A DNA stretch of 64,000 bases from Anaspis maculata (GCA_949128115.1 OX421966.1:64105416-64169415), one strand, 5' to 3'. Counted from the first letter of the stretch, positions 1 to 12,329 are shown. Notes: a model not told the origin generated them from the letters alone. Numbers and translations: made by a program.

Positions 1-2079
1 CGAATTTTGTTGATCGCATGGTATTAGATCCTTTTGTTTCGCTGTTTCTTCGTGACAAGGATTTCAGTTTCGGATTTCTCGTACTGCTAGTTTATTCAGT
101 TTGTTTTGTTCTAAAATGTAGCTTTTTATTCCTGTTTTGGGCCAAAACTCAAGTGTGTACTCGAGTGTGTACTCCTAATCACGTGTCATATTTGTCAATT
201 TCAACTGCCTGAAATCAGGTTTCTATCAACTTTTGCTTTTTTGGCACTTTTTCTTCAATTTTAAGATAATGATTCAATAACCGAGAATTCACAGTACGAG
301 CACGCCTTGAAAAATTCGACTCGTCACTGATTGTGTGCGATTGTATAGTAAGTTGTAGGGGCAGTGCGATGCTCATTTCATAAATTAGCACCTCCCAGAA
401 AATTTACAAAGCAAATTCGAAGGTCGTACATACCTTCAAATTAAATAAATGGACTTGGATATGTTGCTCCACTATTTCAATTGAACACAACATTTAATAC
501 AAGTACTTGAGCACTCAGCCAATTTGTATTCGGTACCTTATTGGCTAGAAACCATTTCTTTCGTAAGTAATTGGTACTCATTGTGAAATATCAAGTTAGT
601 CATCGGTATTCCTGTCCAGGGGCTCAATGCTATATTCTTAAACTCCTTAAGACCTTAAGGTTTGCACTCAACAACAGTTTTTGTGTCAGAAGCCGGCTTT
701 AACAACTCTGATCGGTTCTTGCTCGGATAGCGGATACCAAAATTAGTCGTTGGCAGTGCATTACTAGTCAAACAATCGCGTTACAGACTGATTTTTTCAA
801 ACACCACATCATTGAATCACCCGCACCAGGAGAGATTCCCGGCCTACGGAAACCTTGGACGCTTTCCAATTTCAAAAAAAAAAACGAGAATTTTTCGAAA
901 CGCGAAAGAAAATCCTGCTGCAAAATGCCTGCGAAATAATTGCGGTATGTGTTCGGAAATGTTGGTTGCGTTGCCGATACCTTGCGTATCCTCTCTGGTG
1001 TTGCGGTGTTCGCCACCGGCAAGGTCAGGTTCGTGGCGCCACGGCAAACTGTAAACCCGCTCTGTGGCGCACCACGACATTATTACGTATACGTATGTAC
1101 GAGAGACTCCTAGGTAAGTGAACACTGAGCTGGAAAACACCTTCCCAACGTCCCACCTCACCTGGCCTACACGTCCCCTGTATACGGCTTCCAATACACG
1201 ATTCTTGATTTCTTGCTATACAGAGCGATCCGAAAACTTCCATCGGCTCTGTTATTTTTTTATGATAGGTAACTAGATAACTGTCAAGTTGGCACCACTC
1301 TGCGAATTATGTCAAACCAAGACACAACTCGTTAGTACTTTTGCACTTGACCTCATGGCGCTTATAAGCATGTTAAAAACGGACACAAGGAGTGAACAGT
1401 GTAATTTTAGTCGAAAGTACTTGTTATAAGGGCTACAGTGATCACCCTGTACTGTACCCCGTGCCTGCCATATACAAGTCTGCGGTAAGGCTGCGGCGAG
1501 TTATTCGAATTTCGTAACCACTTCAATTACCAACGCAACTTTACACCGTGTAAATTCTCTGATTAATATGGGTTGTCTTTTTTCTGCTTTCTTGTTGTTG
1601 ATAGGTATACCTAACCTACCTGTGTATACTACCTACTTCAGTACACTCATGTATAATAATTAGATATACATAAAAAAATGTCTCGGTTCTTGTTGGTTAT
1701 CATGGCTATAAAATATGTTCAGTTTTAATGATTTATGTCCACGCACAGATTTTTCTTGTTTATGTTGTGATTAGCTGAGCAAGGTGGGAGCGACAGCCTT
1801 GACGAAATGAAGAAGACCGAGTTTTTGCAGAGTAAACGACCTTTATAGGTATAGGTAGGTATAACATTATTGAAAGATGAGGAACATGCAAAAAATACGG
1901 GGTGTGTCGGAAGGTCGGCGCCAGGTTTTTTCCGTCTAGTTGAACGTCTATTGTGCTCTATCAATTAGTGTTATGTCATTCGGCTTATAGTTATTATATT
2001 TTGCTCATGGTGCACTTAAATTATTGCTTTGTTCCAAGAAAATAATCAGAATTAGGTAGGTATTTTATGATCTCACTTA
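1..2079. other. Intergenic stretch, no gene seen
   Basis: No open frame here has coding-like composition or splice structure. The short overlapping frames at 768-1243 lie on both strands and look like chance. A small cluster of AGGTATA-type units occurs at about 1845-1863, a motif that recurs elsewhere in the window. Confidence 0.6.
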
Positions 2080-2518
2080 ATGTCACGTTCATCCGACATT
2101 GACGAGTCTCAAGTCACCCTAAACCAACCGCTTAGAGAACCAAACGACGGCTGGTTGAAATTTGCGAAAACCAGACGTCGGATTTTGGCAGGGTATTTTT
2201 TTTTTATTTTCGCAAACAAACCGCATTGCAAGTTGACGATGAGGAATTTCCAAAATTCCCATAATTTCTGTTGAATTTGAGGGGATTTTTCAAAAATTCA
2301 TAATTCATTCCAATTTTTTCCAGGGAATTGACGTTTGAATGATTGATTCCAACCTCTTGGCAGGTTTTTGCGGCCAAAATTTGGCTTTTCGGGAAGAATT
2401 TCGAGAAATTTGGTGTGAAATGCCGACCGGGGAGTTTCGGGGACCTAGTGTTGTCCGGTGCCGGCCATTTAGCGGGGCTTTTCTTGAGATTTTGCTGAAA
2501 AATGTTAAAAAATCGGAT

Positions 2519-3126
2519 CGGATTGGAATTTTCAACTCACACCTGCTTTGGGTAGGCAATCGAGATAGATCTGTCAAATTTCGATTGCTGCGGTTTCAAA
2601 ATGCCGCCATATTCAACTTTTGCTTTTTTCCAATTGATTGGATTGGAATTTTCAACTCATAGCTGCTTTGGGTAGGCAATCGAGATGTATTTGTCAGATT
2701 CCGATTTCTGACTTTTCAAATGGCCGCCATATTGAACTTTTGCATTTTTCAACCGATTGGATTGCAATTTTCAACTTATAGCTGCTTTGGGTAGGCAATC
2801 GAGATGCATTCGTCAAATTTCGATCTTTGACGTTTCAAAAAACCGCCATTTTGAAGTTTTTCTGCATTTTCCAACCAATCAGATTGGAATTTTCAACCTG
2901 TACTTGCTTTGGTATAGACAATCGAGATACATCTGTCAAATTTGACATTTTGATGTTTGAAAAGGCCGACATATTGAACTTTTGCTTTTGCATTTTTCAA
3001 CCAATTAGATTGGAATTTTCAACCTCTACTTGCTTTGGCTAGGCAATTGAGATGCATCTGTCAAATTTCGATTTTTGACAATTCAAAAGGCCGTCATATT
3101 GAACTTTTGCATTTTTCAACCGATCT
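2519..3126. repeat. Tandem repeat, about 120-bp unit, five copies
   Basis: The block GATTGGAATTTTCAAC recurs at about 2520, 2640, 2757 (one base changed), 2882 and 3007, and a decayed version at 3126. Each is followed by a CTGCTTTGG/ACTTGCTTTGG block, a CAATCGAGAT block, CTGTCAAATT and a CCGCCAT or CCGACAT block. The unit is 118-125 bp and the copies differ by point changes and small indels. Short open frames across it are by-products of the repeat. Confidence 0.85.
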
Positions 3127-3169
3127 GATTGAGATTTCAAACCTATTCGCGATTTCAGCTACCGATGGG

Positions 3170-4369
3170 GGCGCTATAAACAAGATGGAGGATTGTAAGT
3201 TTTCCTGTCACCTGTCATCGTGCGTTGTATAACGGTAGATTTAGTTGTTTACATCCATTTTATTCGGTTGCTATTGACAGTGGGATTTAAATAAGTGAAT
3301 ATTATCCTTGTATAGATCTAATAATCGAGGGCGGTGAATGTAATAATCATCTAATGTAACTGGATTTGTGGTGAAAATTACCCAGATTATTTATTGTACC
3401 GGGGAATCAGATGAATCTAACCTCGAATTAAGTCATAAATAAAAAAAAAAAGATAGGCCAGGTTTGTTATCAAACTGATCCGTTGGTGTATGTATACGTA
3501 CAAATTCACCTTTTACCTGTTCATAATATTGTTTTAGTTACGCTGCAATTTGAAAACAATAACAGATTAGGTTACAAAAGATGCCAAGATAACGTGTGCG
3601 TCATTCAGATAAGTTCAGCAGCTGATTATTGTAAAGAAATACTTGGGTTCTGTGTAAAGCGACAAAATGTAGATAGAAGAATTATGAAATTATCAAAAAG
3701 TACCTAGTTTTCAACTATACATATAGGTACCTGATACTGTAGCACAGTGCTGCAGTGAAGATAAAATCTGATAATTTCACAATGGGGTGTTATATTGGAA
3801 AAAGAGTAGTCATTTTTATTGAGTATTACAATTGTTTATGATCTAATTAGGCCTTCCATGTAACAGAGGCACATTAATCTCGCCTCTGATTTTCTAGAAA
3901 AAAATATTTCTTATTAATCTATGACGTTACCCGGTGAACCTCGCGCGCAAACCAAACGTGACCTACTTTACCGACATTTGAGCGTATTTAAGGTTTAATC
4001 GCGTTTCGTCACTTTTGACTTGTAACGTGTAATTCAAAACATCAAATCACATGACATTTGTGACATTTATTTGAATTTAAAATGACTGCGCCAACATGAA
4101 AAACTACCGGCCACTCCACTCGAGCCAAGCAGCAGACCAGCAGACTTCAGGCTACTCAAACTTGACCCAGGCTACCGATGAATGAGACCTCTTGGTCTAG
4201 CGCCATCTGTTAACGTACCTGGGTGTCAATTTGTATGACGTCACGCGAAATTTTCTTTGTTTTTTTTTCGTGGTCTAAATGAACGCAAAAAAATTAAATG
4301 AAAAATATGTGAGCTCTACGAAGGCTGTAGTATTCATTTTTTCATAAAACCCGTGGAACACCCATTGGA
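3170..4369. other. Intergenic stretch, no gene seen
   Basis: I see no coding exon, RNA gene or clear repeat. The sequence is AT-rich with a few A-runs, such as 3439-3450, and one TAGGTACCTGA motif near 3723. Confidence 0.5.
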
Positions 4370-4379
4370 GTTTTCGCGA

Positions 4380-4745
4380 GGAATTTTTGAAGAATGAAAG
4401 AAGAGATGGTATCTATGATGGTATGTAGAATATGCGGAAGAGAAGAGACGCTGCAGCACTTGATAAACAAATAGATGATAAATTAAGAGTCTATTGTGTA
4501 AGAAGGTACAGAAAAGATGAGATTCAGCTTGACAGCTGATCTTCCGTCTCACCGAGAATCATGTAAAACATGAAATACAAAAACAGAAAACACATCGTAT
4601 GCAACAAAGTATTGAAGCAACTTCAGGTGTGAATACAAGTCGTCATTGGGGGGTGAAGTATCGAACAGCTTTTGAGAGAGGATGGGAGAGGGTTGGACTG
4701 GATGGGAAGAATCTTTGAGGAGCGTGAGGCGATTGCAGCGACAAT
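4380..4745 (+). mobile_element. Possible non-LTR retrotransposon ORF2 tail (relic)
   Basis: One frame from about 4402 reads EEMVSMMVCRICGREETLQH followed by LINK and a stop. C-x2-C-x4-E-T-L-x-H-L is the shape of the zinc-knuckle-like motif found at the C-terminus of many R1/Jockey-type reverse transcriptase proteins. Further on, the stretch at about 4677-4735 reads GLDWMGRIFEERE, which also resembles the end of such ORFs. Stops and frame changes separate the two pieces, so this is at best a decayed tail. The match is short and could be chance. Confidence 0.35.
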
Positions 4746-6325
4746 TCACCTCACTCCTTAAAATAGTAGGCCGTCCAAGTGTATTACCACCAAGGTCATT
4801 GGTGAAAACACCCATCCAGAATGACCAACCTTGAACATCCGAATAGTTTTCACTTTTTTAGGAAGATTTTCAGTGTTGTTCGGTTAATTGTCTTAACAAA
4901 TACACCTCTAGGTTCGATATATTATCACTTACATCTCGATTTACACTCGGATCCTCTCGTGAAAATCCTCAATGTAGCGATAATACACCTCACCTATCGG
5001 TGTATTCAGGGCTGGGCGGTATTCCAAATACAAGTATTTGAAATACGTAATTGAAATACATTTAAGTATTTTGTATTTTGTATTTAAATACATTTGATTG
5101 AGAAGTATTTGTATTTTGTATTTTGGAATAGTTCAGGCAGCTAGTATTTCGTATTTTGTATTTTAAATACATTTTTCGGGAAAGTATTTTGATTTTCAAA
5201 ATACAAAATACAAAATACATTTGTTTCCCATGCTCTTTAGTCTGTTTGGGCCGAAATTGTTCTGGTAATACTATATTCACCCCATTGGACATTTCTTGCT
5301 TTTGAACACTATCTGGGATCGATAATGAGTTCGATTGCATCTTTTACGTTTTACATTTTACTGATAAGTGCATCCTATCCTACTGTCAGCCACGAGAGGT
5401 TCCATGTCGGATGTCGGACAATATTTTCGAAAAGTTGGTTGTCCCCAGAGGAAATCAACATTTGTTATTTTGAAGAATTGATGAATGAAGTGAGGAATAG
5501 GTTTGAATATGAAGTTTTCTCCACTTTATGTTTATTTTATTTGTCTTGTCATAGTTCATAATAATTTACTTATTGTTGCGACTGAATGAATGAAGTGTTT
5601 CCCATTGAAATACTTGCATTTTACGGTTTTTCCAATAAAATGGTTGAAATACGCAATAAGAATGTATTTTGTATTTTGTATTTGGAATACTCTAGGTTGT
5701 ATTTTGTATTTCGGAATTTCTTAGCTTTCCAAAATACGTATTTTGTATTTTGTATTTCAAAGACATTTCAAGAAGTAGTTTGTATTTTGTATTTCGACTA
5801 TCTTGGATCGTGTATTTTGTATTTTGTGTTTAAATACATTTTTATAAGTATTTTGCCCAGCCCTGGGTGTATTACATACGACAATTCACCTCACTTCTTA
5901 AAATAGTAGGCCGTACAAGTGTATTACCACCAAGGTCATTGGTGAAAACACCCCTCCAGAATGGCCAACTTCAAACATTCGAGTAGTTTTCACTTTTTTA
6001 TGAAGATTTTCAGTGTTTTTCGGTTAATTGTCTTAACAAATACACCTCTAGGTTTGATATATTATCACTCAAATCTCGATTTACACTCGGATCCCCTCGT
6101 GAAAATCCTCGATGTAGCGATAATACACCTCACGTATCGGTGTATTACATACGACAATTCACCTCACTCCTTGAAATAGTAGACCATATAAGTGTATTAC
6201 CACCAAGGTCATTGGTGATAACACCCCTCCAGAATGACCAACCTTGAACATTCGAGAAGTTTTCACTTCTTTAGGAAGATTTTTAGTGTTGTTCGGGTAA
6301 TTGTCTCAACAAATACGAGAAGAGG
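4738..6325. repeat. Tandem array of a 273-bp unit, split by an hAT element
   Basis: Copy A runs 4738-5006, copy B 5866-6139 and partial copy C 6140-6325. GTGTATTACATACGACAATT starts at 5867 and again at 6140, so the period is 273 bp. Copies share the blocks CACCAAGGTCATTGGTG, TCGATTTACACTCGG and GATAATACACCTCAC. Copies A and B would abut if the 859-bp element between them were removed. Open frames at 4821-5054 and 5961-6179 are the same repeat read twice, not genes. Confidence 0.9.
5007..5865. mobile_element. Non-autonomous hAT-type element (859 bp)
   Basis: The left end is CAGGGCTGGGC and the right end is its reverse complement GCCCAGCCCTG. The flanks carry an identical 8-bp direct repeat GGTGTATT at 4999-5006 and 5866-5873. 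Eight-base target duplication with a CAGGG-type terminal inverted repeat is the hallmark of the hAT superfamily. The interior has no transposase frame. It is made of AAATACAAAATAC-type arms, with GTATTTTGTATTT in both orientations and a short non-repeated middle at about 5220-5600. It inserted into the 273-bp tandem array. Confidence 0.9.
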
Positions 6326-6477
6326 AGATGACTAGGGGATTATCTCTGCAAAGTGAATTTCAATCAGATAGAATCAAGTTTTCAATCGAGTGATCATTCA
6401 TACCTCCTTGAATACATTTTTGTGAATAGGAATTTTTTTTTTGTTATTCAGAAAGAAACAATAAATTATTGTTATAA

Positions 6478-6790
6478 TCCCTGGTCAAAAAGTACCCATG
6501 GGCACATCCCCAATGGGGAGGTACCCATGTGCACAATTGGGACACCCATGGGTACATACCCATGGGCATGTGACCATGAGCACCTGCCCATGGGTACATA
6601 CCCATGGGCATGTGACCATGAGCACCTATCCATGGGCATGTGACCATGAGCACCTACCCATGGGCATGTGACCATGAGCATCTACCCATGGGTACATGCC
6701 CTTGGGCACATGACCATGAGTACTACCCATGGGTACATACCCATGGGCATGTGACCATGATCCCAAAGTCTAGTTTTTGCACATGAGTAC
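6478..6790. repeat. CCCATGGG-rich palindromic tandem cluster
   Basis: Repeats of CCCATGGGCATGTGACCATG and CCCATGGGTACATA alternate with GAGCACC blocks. Nearly every unit holds the self-complementary core CCCATGGG. The left edge reads ATCCCTGGTCAAAAAGTACCC. A near-identical edge, in the opposite orientation, closes the related cluster at 12330-12680. Open frames on both strands (6353-6681) are translations of the repeat. Confidence 0.85.
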
Positions 6791-6897
6791 CTCCCCATCA
6801 AGGTAATCTTGTAATATCTGGAAAATATAAAAAATTAATAGATATTAAAAGATTTATATCAATTAATTATTGTTCAATATGAATATGGAACCCAATA

Positions 6898-7718
6898 CAG
6901 GGTCATTCAAAAAAGATGTCCACCCCCATTTATCTCAAGATCGGTTGAAGCTAGCGAGTTTCGGTAAGAACCGTTGGATTCAGCGGGTTTTTCTGATCAA
7001 ATTTGATGTGTCAACAAAACTACTACACCAAAACTCTGAGTACGGGGGCACCTCAAAATTTTGGGCCATTTTTTTTACAATGCACAACATTGAGTGATGA
7101 TAACTCATTTTATACATGAGAATCAATGAGAATTTTCTCAAACTGCAAACTGCATTCAATAGAACTCATTAAAACGGCCAGTATGATGTGCAACTCTATA
7201 TGCAATAGCCATTTTAAAATTTTGAGGCAATTCAATTTCAGTTACCCATCAAAATCTTCATTTCGGAAAATCTCAGAATTTCAGAAATAGTCATTGTAAC
7301 ATTGAGTTACACATGCGGTTACACATCATATTGACCGTTTTGATGAGTTCTATTGAATGCAGTATGCAGTTTGAAAAAATTCTCATTGGTTCTCATTTTA
7401 TACATAAAAACGTGTTTTCCCCGTTATTGTTTTCTGTCATAAAATGAAAACCGCCGGAAATTTTCGAAAACTTTTAGCACTTGTCCATTGAAACTTTTTA
7501 AGGGCTTTTCAATGACATATCACTCAATATTGTGCAGTGTAAAAAAATGCCCAAAATTTTGAGGTGCCCCCGTACTCAAAGTTTTGGTGAAGTAGTTTTG
7601 TTGACATATCAAATTTGATCAGAAAAACCAGCTGAATCCAACGGTTTCTTACCGCAACTCGCCAGCTTCAACCGATCTTGAGAAAAGTGAGGGTGGACAT
7701 CTCTTTTGAATGACCCTG
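6898..7718. mobile_element. Foldback MITE, TA-flanked, 821 bp
   Basis: The left end CAGGGTCATTCAAAA and right end TTTTGAATGACCCTG are inverted copies, and TA dinucleotides flank both sides (6896-6897 and 7719-7720). Complementarity runs far inward: the block around 6905-7085 pairs with 7540-7712, and blocks at about 7110-7190 pair with 7310-7410. There is no transposase frame. A TA target duplication fits a non-autonomous Tc1/mariner-type or similar element. Confidence 0.85.
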
Positions 7719-7720
7719 TA

Positions 7721-8395
7721 CAGGTTATGCTTCATATTTATATAAAATACTTATATTTTATATGCTCCATATATTTTTGCATAGGCTTGGAAAGCAAGTA
7801 GATCTCATGCTTGTGGCGCCAAACAAAGAAGCGGTAATAAGCTGACAGCCGAGTCGACATCAATGCTGGAAAAACAATCTCTCATTACTTTTATTCAATG
7901 CTTCACTTTAATATTGCGGTAATAACTTACCAATTTGAGCTTGCCTTATCCGACACGAAATACCAAGATTCGTCGTTATTCGTTATTTCAGGATGAACCA
8001 CGATTCATGAAGTATCAGAGCCCCAGCTGAAATAATATGCTGTAGCCAAGACATGAAGCGAGCTGGTACCAAACATAACCTAAAAAAGCTAATTAATTAT
8101 TCATGCGTTAACTTACCTCACCTTCCGTCTCCCGTTCAATGTGGTAACACAAAACACACAGAGGCAGTCGTTACCTGGGGATGACACCAAATGAGCCAAT
8201 TATTTAAAATCCGACCAACAAAAAAAAAGAAATCACAAGCCAAACGGTAGACGAGTCGCCATACAACACGAGACCCGAGACCACCGATGCACGAGACGCT
8301 AAATCCTGGCTCGGTGAACATTGAACAAGCAGTTCGCGATTATACCGGCGCGGCGTATAGCCAAGAGCCAAGACGCCTAAATACTCAAGTGCCCC
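7721..8395. other. Intergenic stretch, no gene seen
   Basis: I see no exon, RNA gene or clear repeat between the foldback element and the dispersed repeat that begins near 8400. Confidence 0.45.
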
Positions 8396-8668
8396 GGAAT
8401 AAGTGATACAAAATTCACAGGGAGATGGAAATTTGAAAAATAAGGGCACTTTTGTTGATAAACATACCCTCGCAAACGCATAACAACGGAGATACAGGCC
8501 TTCAAAGTTGTTTTTCAAAGACAGTTTTTATCTCATAACTTTTGAATCGTTCAACCGATTTTATTCAAATTCAAGCCAAACTTCACTAAAACAGATCTCT
8601 ATTGATCAATAATAACGCATTTCATCAAACATTTTTAAGGTCGAAGATAGTAGGGGGTACCCTCCCCT
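8396..8668 (+). repeat. Dispersed repeat, copy 1
   Basis: This block is matched, in reverse orientation, at about 12036-12320. Shared stretches include CACAGGGAGAT, GCAAACG with a following CGGAGATACAGGCCTTCAAA, TTCAACCGATTT and a GGTACC-containing end. Identity is patchy with small indels, so the copies are old. The long minus-strand open frame (8204-8518) lies across it and is not a gene. Confidence 0.75.
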
Positions 8669-9175
8669 TTTCCCCCTATTTTCAATCCTCCCCGAATGTT
8701 TTTAGAAACGGTTTCAATTTTTCGATTCTATGTTCAATTTAAGGAAAAAAGTGACTCTTGCAAAATGTTTATCAGAGGCTTCGTTTTCAAGAAATTTGGG
8801 CTTAAAACTTTGGAAAACATCTCAAAATCGCCACTTTCCAGGGCCCAAATTGTTTTTTTTTTTCTGAAAACTCCATATTTCTTTGCAAAAATGGTGGTTT
8901 ATCAACTTAAAACACCCAAAAAATTCATTCCAATTGAGAAATCATGAGTTTTCTTGAATTTTAATTTTTATAGGCCCTGGAAAGAGGCGATTTTGAGATG
9001 TTTTCCAATGTTTCAAACCCAAGTATCTCAAAAATGAATCCTCTTGATCAAAATTTTGCAGGAGTGACTCTTTTCTGCAAATTGAACGTGGAATACAAAA
9101 ATTGAAACCGTTTCCAAAAATATTCAGGGGGGTTTAAATAGGGTGAAACGACCCCAGCTATCGTCTTGTACCCCT
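8645..9175. repeat. Imperfect palindrome / foldback element
   Basis: The left arm at about 8690-8850 (GAAACGGTTTCAATTTTT, AGTGACTCTTGC, ACATCTCAAAATCGCC) is complementary to the right arm at about 8970-9125 (GGCGATTTTGAGATGT, GAGTGACTCTTTTC, AAATTGAAACCG). The arms point inward to a loop near 8860-8960. The outer edges GATAGTAGGGGGTACC and GGGGT...CTATCGTC also pair loosely. No transposase frame is present. Confidence 0.7.
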
Positions 9176-10914
9176 GAATGGGTAGGCAACCCATTATACT
9201 GGCATTTAATTCAACTTATTTGAATTAAATCACTTTTCCCGCTTTTGGAACCGCTTGGCCGATGATCATCTAGTATCAGGACGACATCCCGTTGTGCCTC
9301 TCTTCTTGTTGTTCGATTATAGAGTTCTCGAGATTGTTGAGACAGGTCTGACTACAAGTTTGAACGCAATAAGACACAATATAAATTTTTAACGTAACAT
9401 CAATCTATTGACCTCTATGTACAATTCAAAATGTTTAAATAATGGCTCGCTCCTATACCTAGTCCTACCTTCACATCGCAGGCTAAATTATCGAAGTGAT
9501 CTACCCTATTCCCGAAGAGATAACTTTCCCCTAATTATTTCAGACGTCCCAACACCCCAACCCTCCGACGAACACCTGACTCTACACCTTGACCGACATT
9601 TAATTCTGACTGGCTTTCGCGGTTCAAAGTTCCTTTTGTGGTCAAATCAGATCCAACATTTATGTTAGTGTTAGAGGTTATGTTAGGGTTAGGCCCGGCT
9701 TCTAGACACTGCAAAGAGAAGAGTGACTTCGACCACGAATGCAATCTAAGATTTGTGGGCCGGTGTGTGCGGTGGCCCCCTTTTTGTGGAGCCTCTTTTC
9801 AAAGGCTAACGCTCTTTTTGGGCTATGGTTCTCTTTTGCCCGTTTGGAAGGGATTGGATATGGCTGGCCTTTGTGGAGGCTTTAAACCTTTTTTCGCCGT
9901 GAATCGCCCCCAACGCTCAGAAAGATTCCCGTGATCGAAAGTGCCTATAACCGGAAATGTTGAACCAAATTTCGCCCTTCCAAAAACTTTCGAACCGATG
10001 GTGTACGCGAAACAATTACTCAAATCAAGGTACTAATTTAATGTGGAAAACGTTTTGAGCACGCCCCGTATACGCGCTAGTTCGTTGTTGTTTAGCAATT
10101 TGTGAGAGAAGGCCGCAGCCAGGAAAAACAAAACGCAGAGAGTTTACTATACAGGGTGTTCGTCGAAAAGCCGATGCGGAGAGGCGTCGAAATAATCTTT
10201 ACCCTAACACGAAGTAATCGCCACTCGACACTATTCCTGATCGAGCCCTAATAACAGTTCATTTTTACAAAGTCCCTATCTGAACGATGGCGTCGTTGGG
10301 TACCGGATTGAATTCATCAGTTTCGAATAAGAACGTCTTCATTCCCGGGACAACTCTACATGGAAATATCCGGAACTGTCGTGGCGCTAAAACAAAATTA
10401 TTAGTTTCAAGGAGGGGGGGGGGTGTCCATCAATCCGATCAACAATTACGACTCTACGGCAGGGTCCGAACCCCGATCTCAACGCGATTCTATTTTATTT
10501 CAATTACTTGATTTTTCACGTAGTTCTCAAAATTTACATTTTCCGAATAACTAGGAACTTCAGAAACGCAGAGGAAGCTCACCCGCGAGTTTCCAGATCT
10601 AACCCACTAGGTCCGGTGCTCTGAGTACCGCAGTCACAAAGCCAAGTCCAGAGGGCCCAAGAGCGCGAATATCTTTCTATGAAGGTATCCAACAAAGGAC
10701 GAGGCTTTAAAGTGGCTGTACCTGACGGCAGACAGTAGCGCAGACACCAGCACGTGCAGGCAGATTCAGAACGCACGCGTGAGCCTCATCATACATTTTC
10801 CCGACAAAGCCTAACCGTAAGCAACTATCCCAACTCACCAAGACTAACCTCCCGCTCGTCGAGGTCATCACTCCGCCAAACGAGATACCGAAACGAGAGA
10901 CCTCATTTCTATCG
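9176..10914. other. Stretch without a recognised gene
   Basis: Open frames at 9408-9668 and 9638-9934 have no recognisable domain. A CAGGGTGTTCG motif at about 10155, preceded by TATA, looks like one end of a TA-inserting element, but I found no matching second end. The sequence becomes more GC-rich after about 10560. Confidence 0.4.
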
Positions 10915-11485
10915 GGCCTGGTTCATTTAGGGGTTTCAACTCGACATCCTCGAGGTGGGCTAGAACTCATCGTGGAGGGAACGCGACTCAGCATCCTGGA
11001 GGGGGTTCGAAACTCTTCGTCAACGGGTCCCAACTCTACGACTTGGAGAAGGGTCGAAACTCAACACCGGAAGGGCCTTGGCACATCGACCTGGAGAAGG
11101 GCTGGAACTCGTCGTCGGAGGGCTCTGACTCGACACCTGAAGGCGGATCAAGACTCAACGTCCAAGGGCTCTGACTCGACATCCTAGAGACGGGTTGCAA
11201 CTCAACGGGGGAAGCAACTCATCAGTCTCTCGGAGGGTCAAAACTCAACCTGGAGGGTTCTCGACTCAGCGTGCCCCCAAGGGGACCAAAACACGACTCC
11301 GAAGGGTTCCAACTCGGCTTTCTCCAGGGGGCTGAAGGCACATCAGCCGGGGGAAATCGACTCGTCATTTTCCAAGTGGGCTGGGACTCATCATTGGGGC
11401 TTCGACGCTTCGGCCTCTAGGAGGGTCGCGACGCAACATAAACGGGTTCTAACTCAGCTTCCTCGAAGGGGACTAAAACTCTTCG
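10915..11485. repeat. GC-rich degenerate minisatellite, about 30-bp unit
   Basis: A unit resembling GGGTTCAACTCGACATCC(T)GGAG recurs about 18-20 times, as in 'GGGTTTCAACTCGACATCC' near 10930, 'GGCTCTGACTCGACACCTG' near 11123 and 'GGGTTCTAACTCAGC' near 11444. Spacing is about 28-32 bp with heavy divergence. The 71-codon frame at 10972-11187 (repeated GTR/STW-type residues) is the repeat translated. Confidence 0.75.
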
Positions 11486-12035
11486 CTAACAGGCCCGCAG
11501 AAGCACTCGGCAGCGGACGCGACAAGTCGGGAGCGGACGGCAGCCCAGGAGGATTGGTCCAGGTACCACGGTCAATCTCCGGCGATATCCTCCATTCCCA
11601 GCAATTCGGAATATTTTATTGCATCCAAAACGATCGCGAACGGTGTATAGACAGCTCAGGTAATCCGAGAAGCCGCTGGAGAATGCGACCGGCGGTGCTA
11701 ACACGTGTGAATCGGATGGTAGCGGGCGGGCGGCGGGCGGAACGTCAACACGGCAGGAGTACGGCAGCAACTAACTGGTTGATGTGCGGGTGCTTTACTT
11801 CATATGCACCAATTCACCATTTCGTCGGGCGTCAAGCAGGAGCGGTTGTTGAATGTCGATGATGGGCCAGTAAATTATGTTATAGAGCTTTGCGGGATTT
11901 ACACGAATGAATTAAATAGCTAGCGACATCTTTTAATGATGCCTTGACTCTGAATATTCACATTCTCATACCTCGATTTCACGGCTTTGAATTATTTTCC
12001 TCCGGAATATTTTCGGCCCGCCAAATGCGGGTGGC
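11486..12035. other. GC-rich unique stretch, no gene seen
   Basis: The stretch contains a GCGGGCGGGCGGCGGGCGG run near 11720 and overlapping chance frames on both strands (11486-11862). I see no splice-consistent exon. Confidence 0.4.
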
Positions 12036-12320
12036 TTCAAGGGGAAAAAGGGGAAAGGTACCCCGTATTATCTTCGCCCCTAAAAACATTTGACAATATG
12101 CGTTAATATTGTTCAATAGATACCTGTCTTGGTAAACTTTGGTTCGAATTTGAATGAAATCAGTTGAACGGTTCGGAAGTTATGCAAAAAAACTGTTTTA
12201 AAAAAACAACTTTGAAGGCCTGTATCTCCGTTATTGTACGTTTGCGAGCGTATGTTTATTAGAAGAAAGTCCCCTTATTTTCCAATTTCCTATCTCCCTG
12301 TGAGTTTTGTAACATTTATT
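12036..12320 (-). repeat. Dispersed repeat, copy 2 (inverted relative to 8.4 kb)
   Basis: This is the reverse-complement counterpart of 8396-8668. It contains GGTACCCCGTATTATCTTCG at its left edge, then AACTTTGAAGGCCTGTATCT, TTTGCGAG and ATCTCCCTGTGAGTTTTGT. The pair shows that this repeat is mobile or was dispersed by duplication. Confidence 0.75.
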
Positions 12321-12329
12321 TAATATGCC

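Noticed and set aside
4821..6179. Two similar frames (4821-5054 and 5961-6179) as a duplicated gene
   Set aside because: They are copies of the 273-bp tandem unit with no coding signature.
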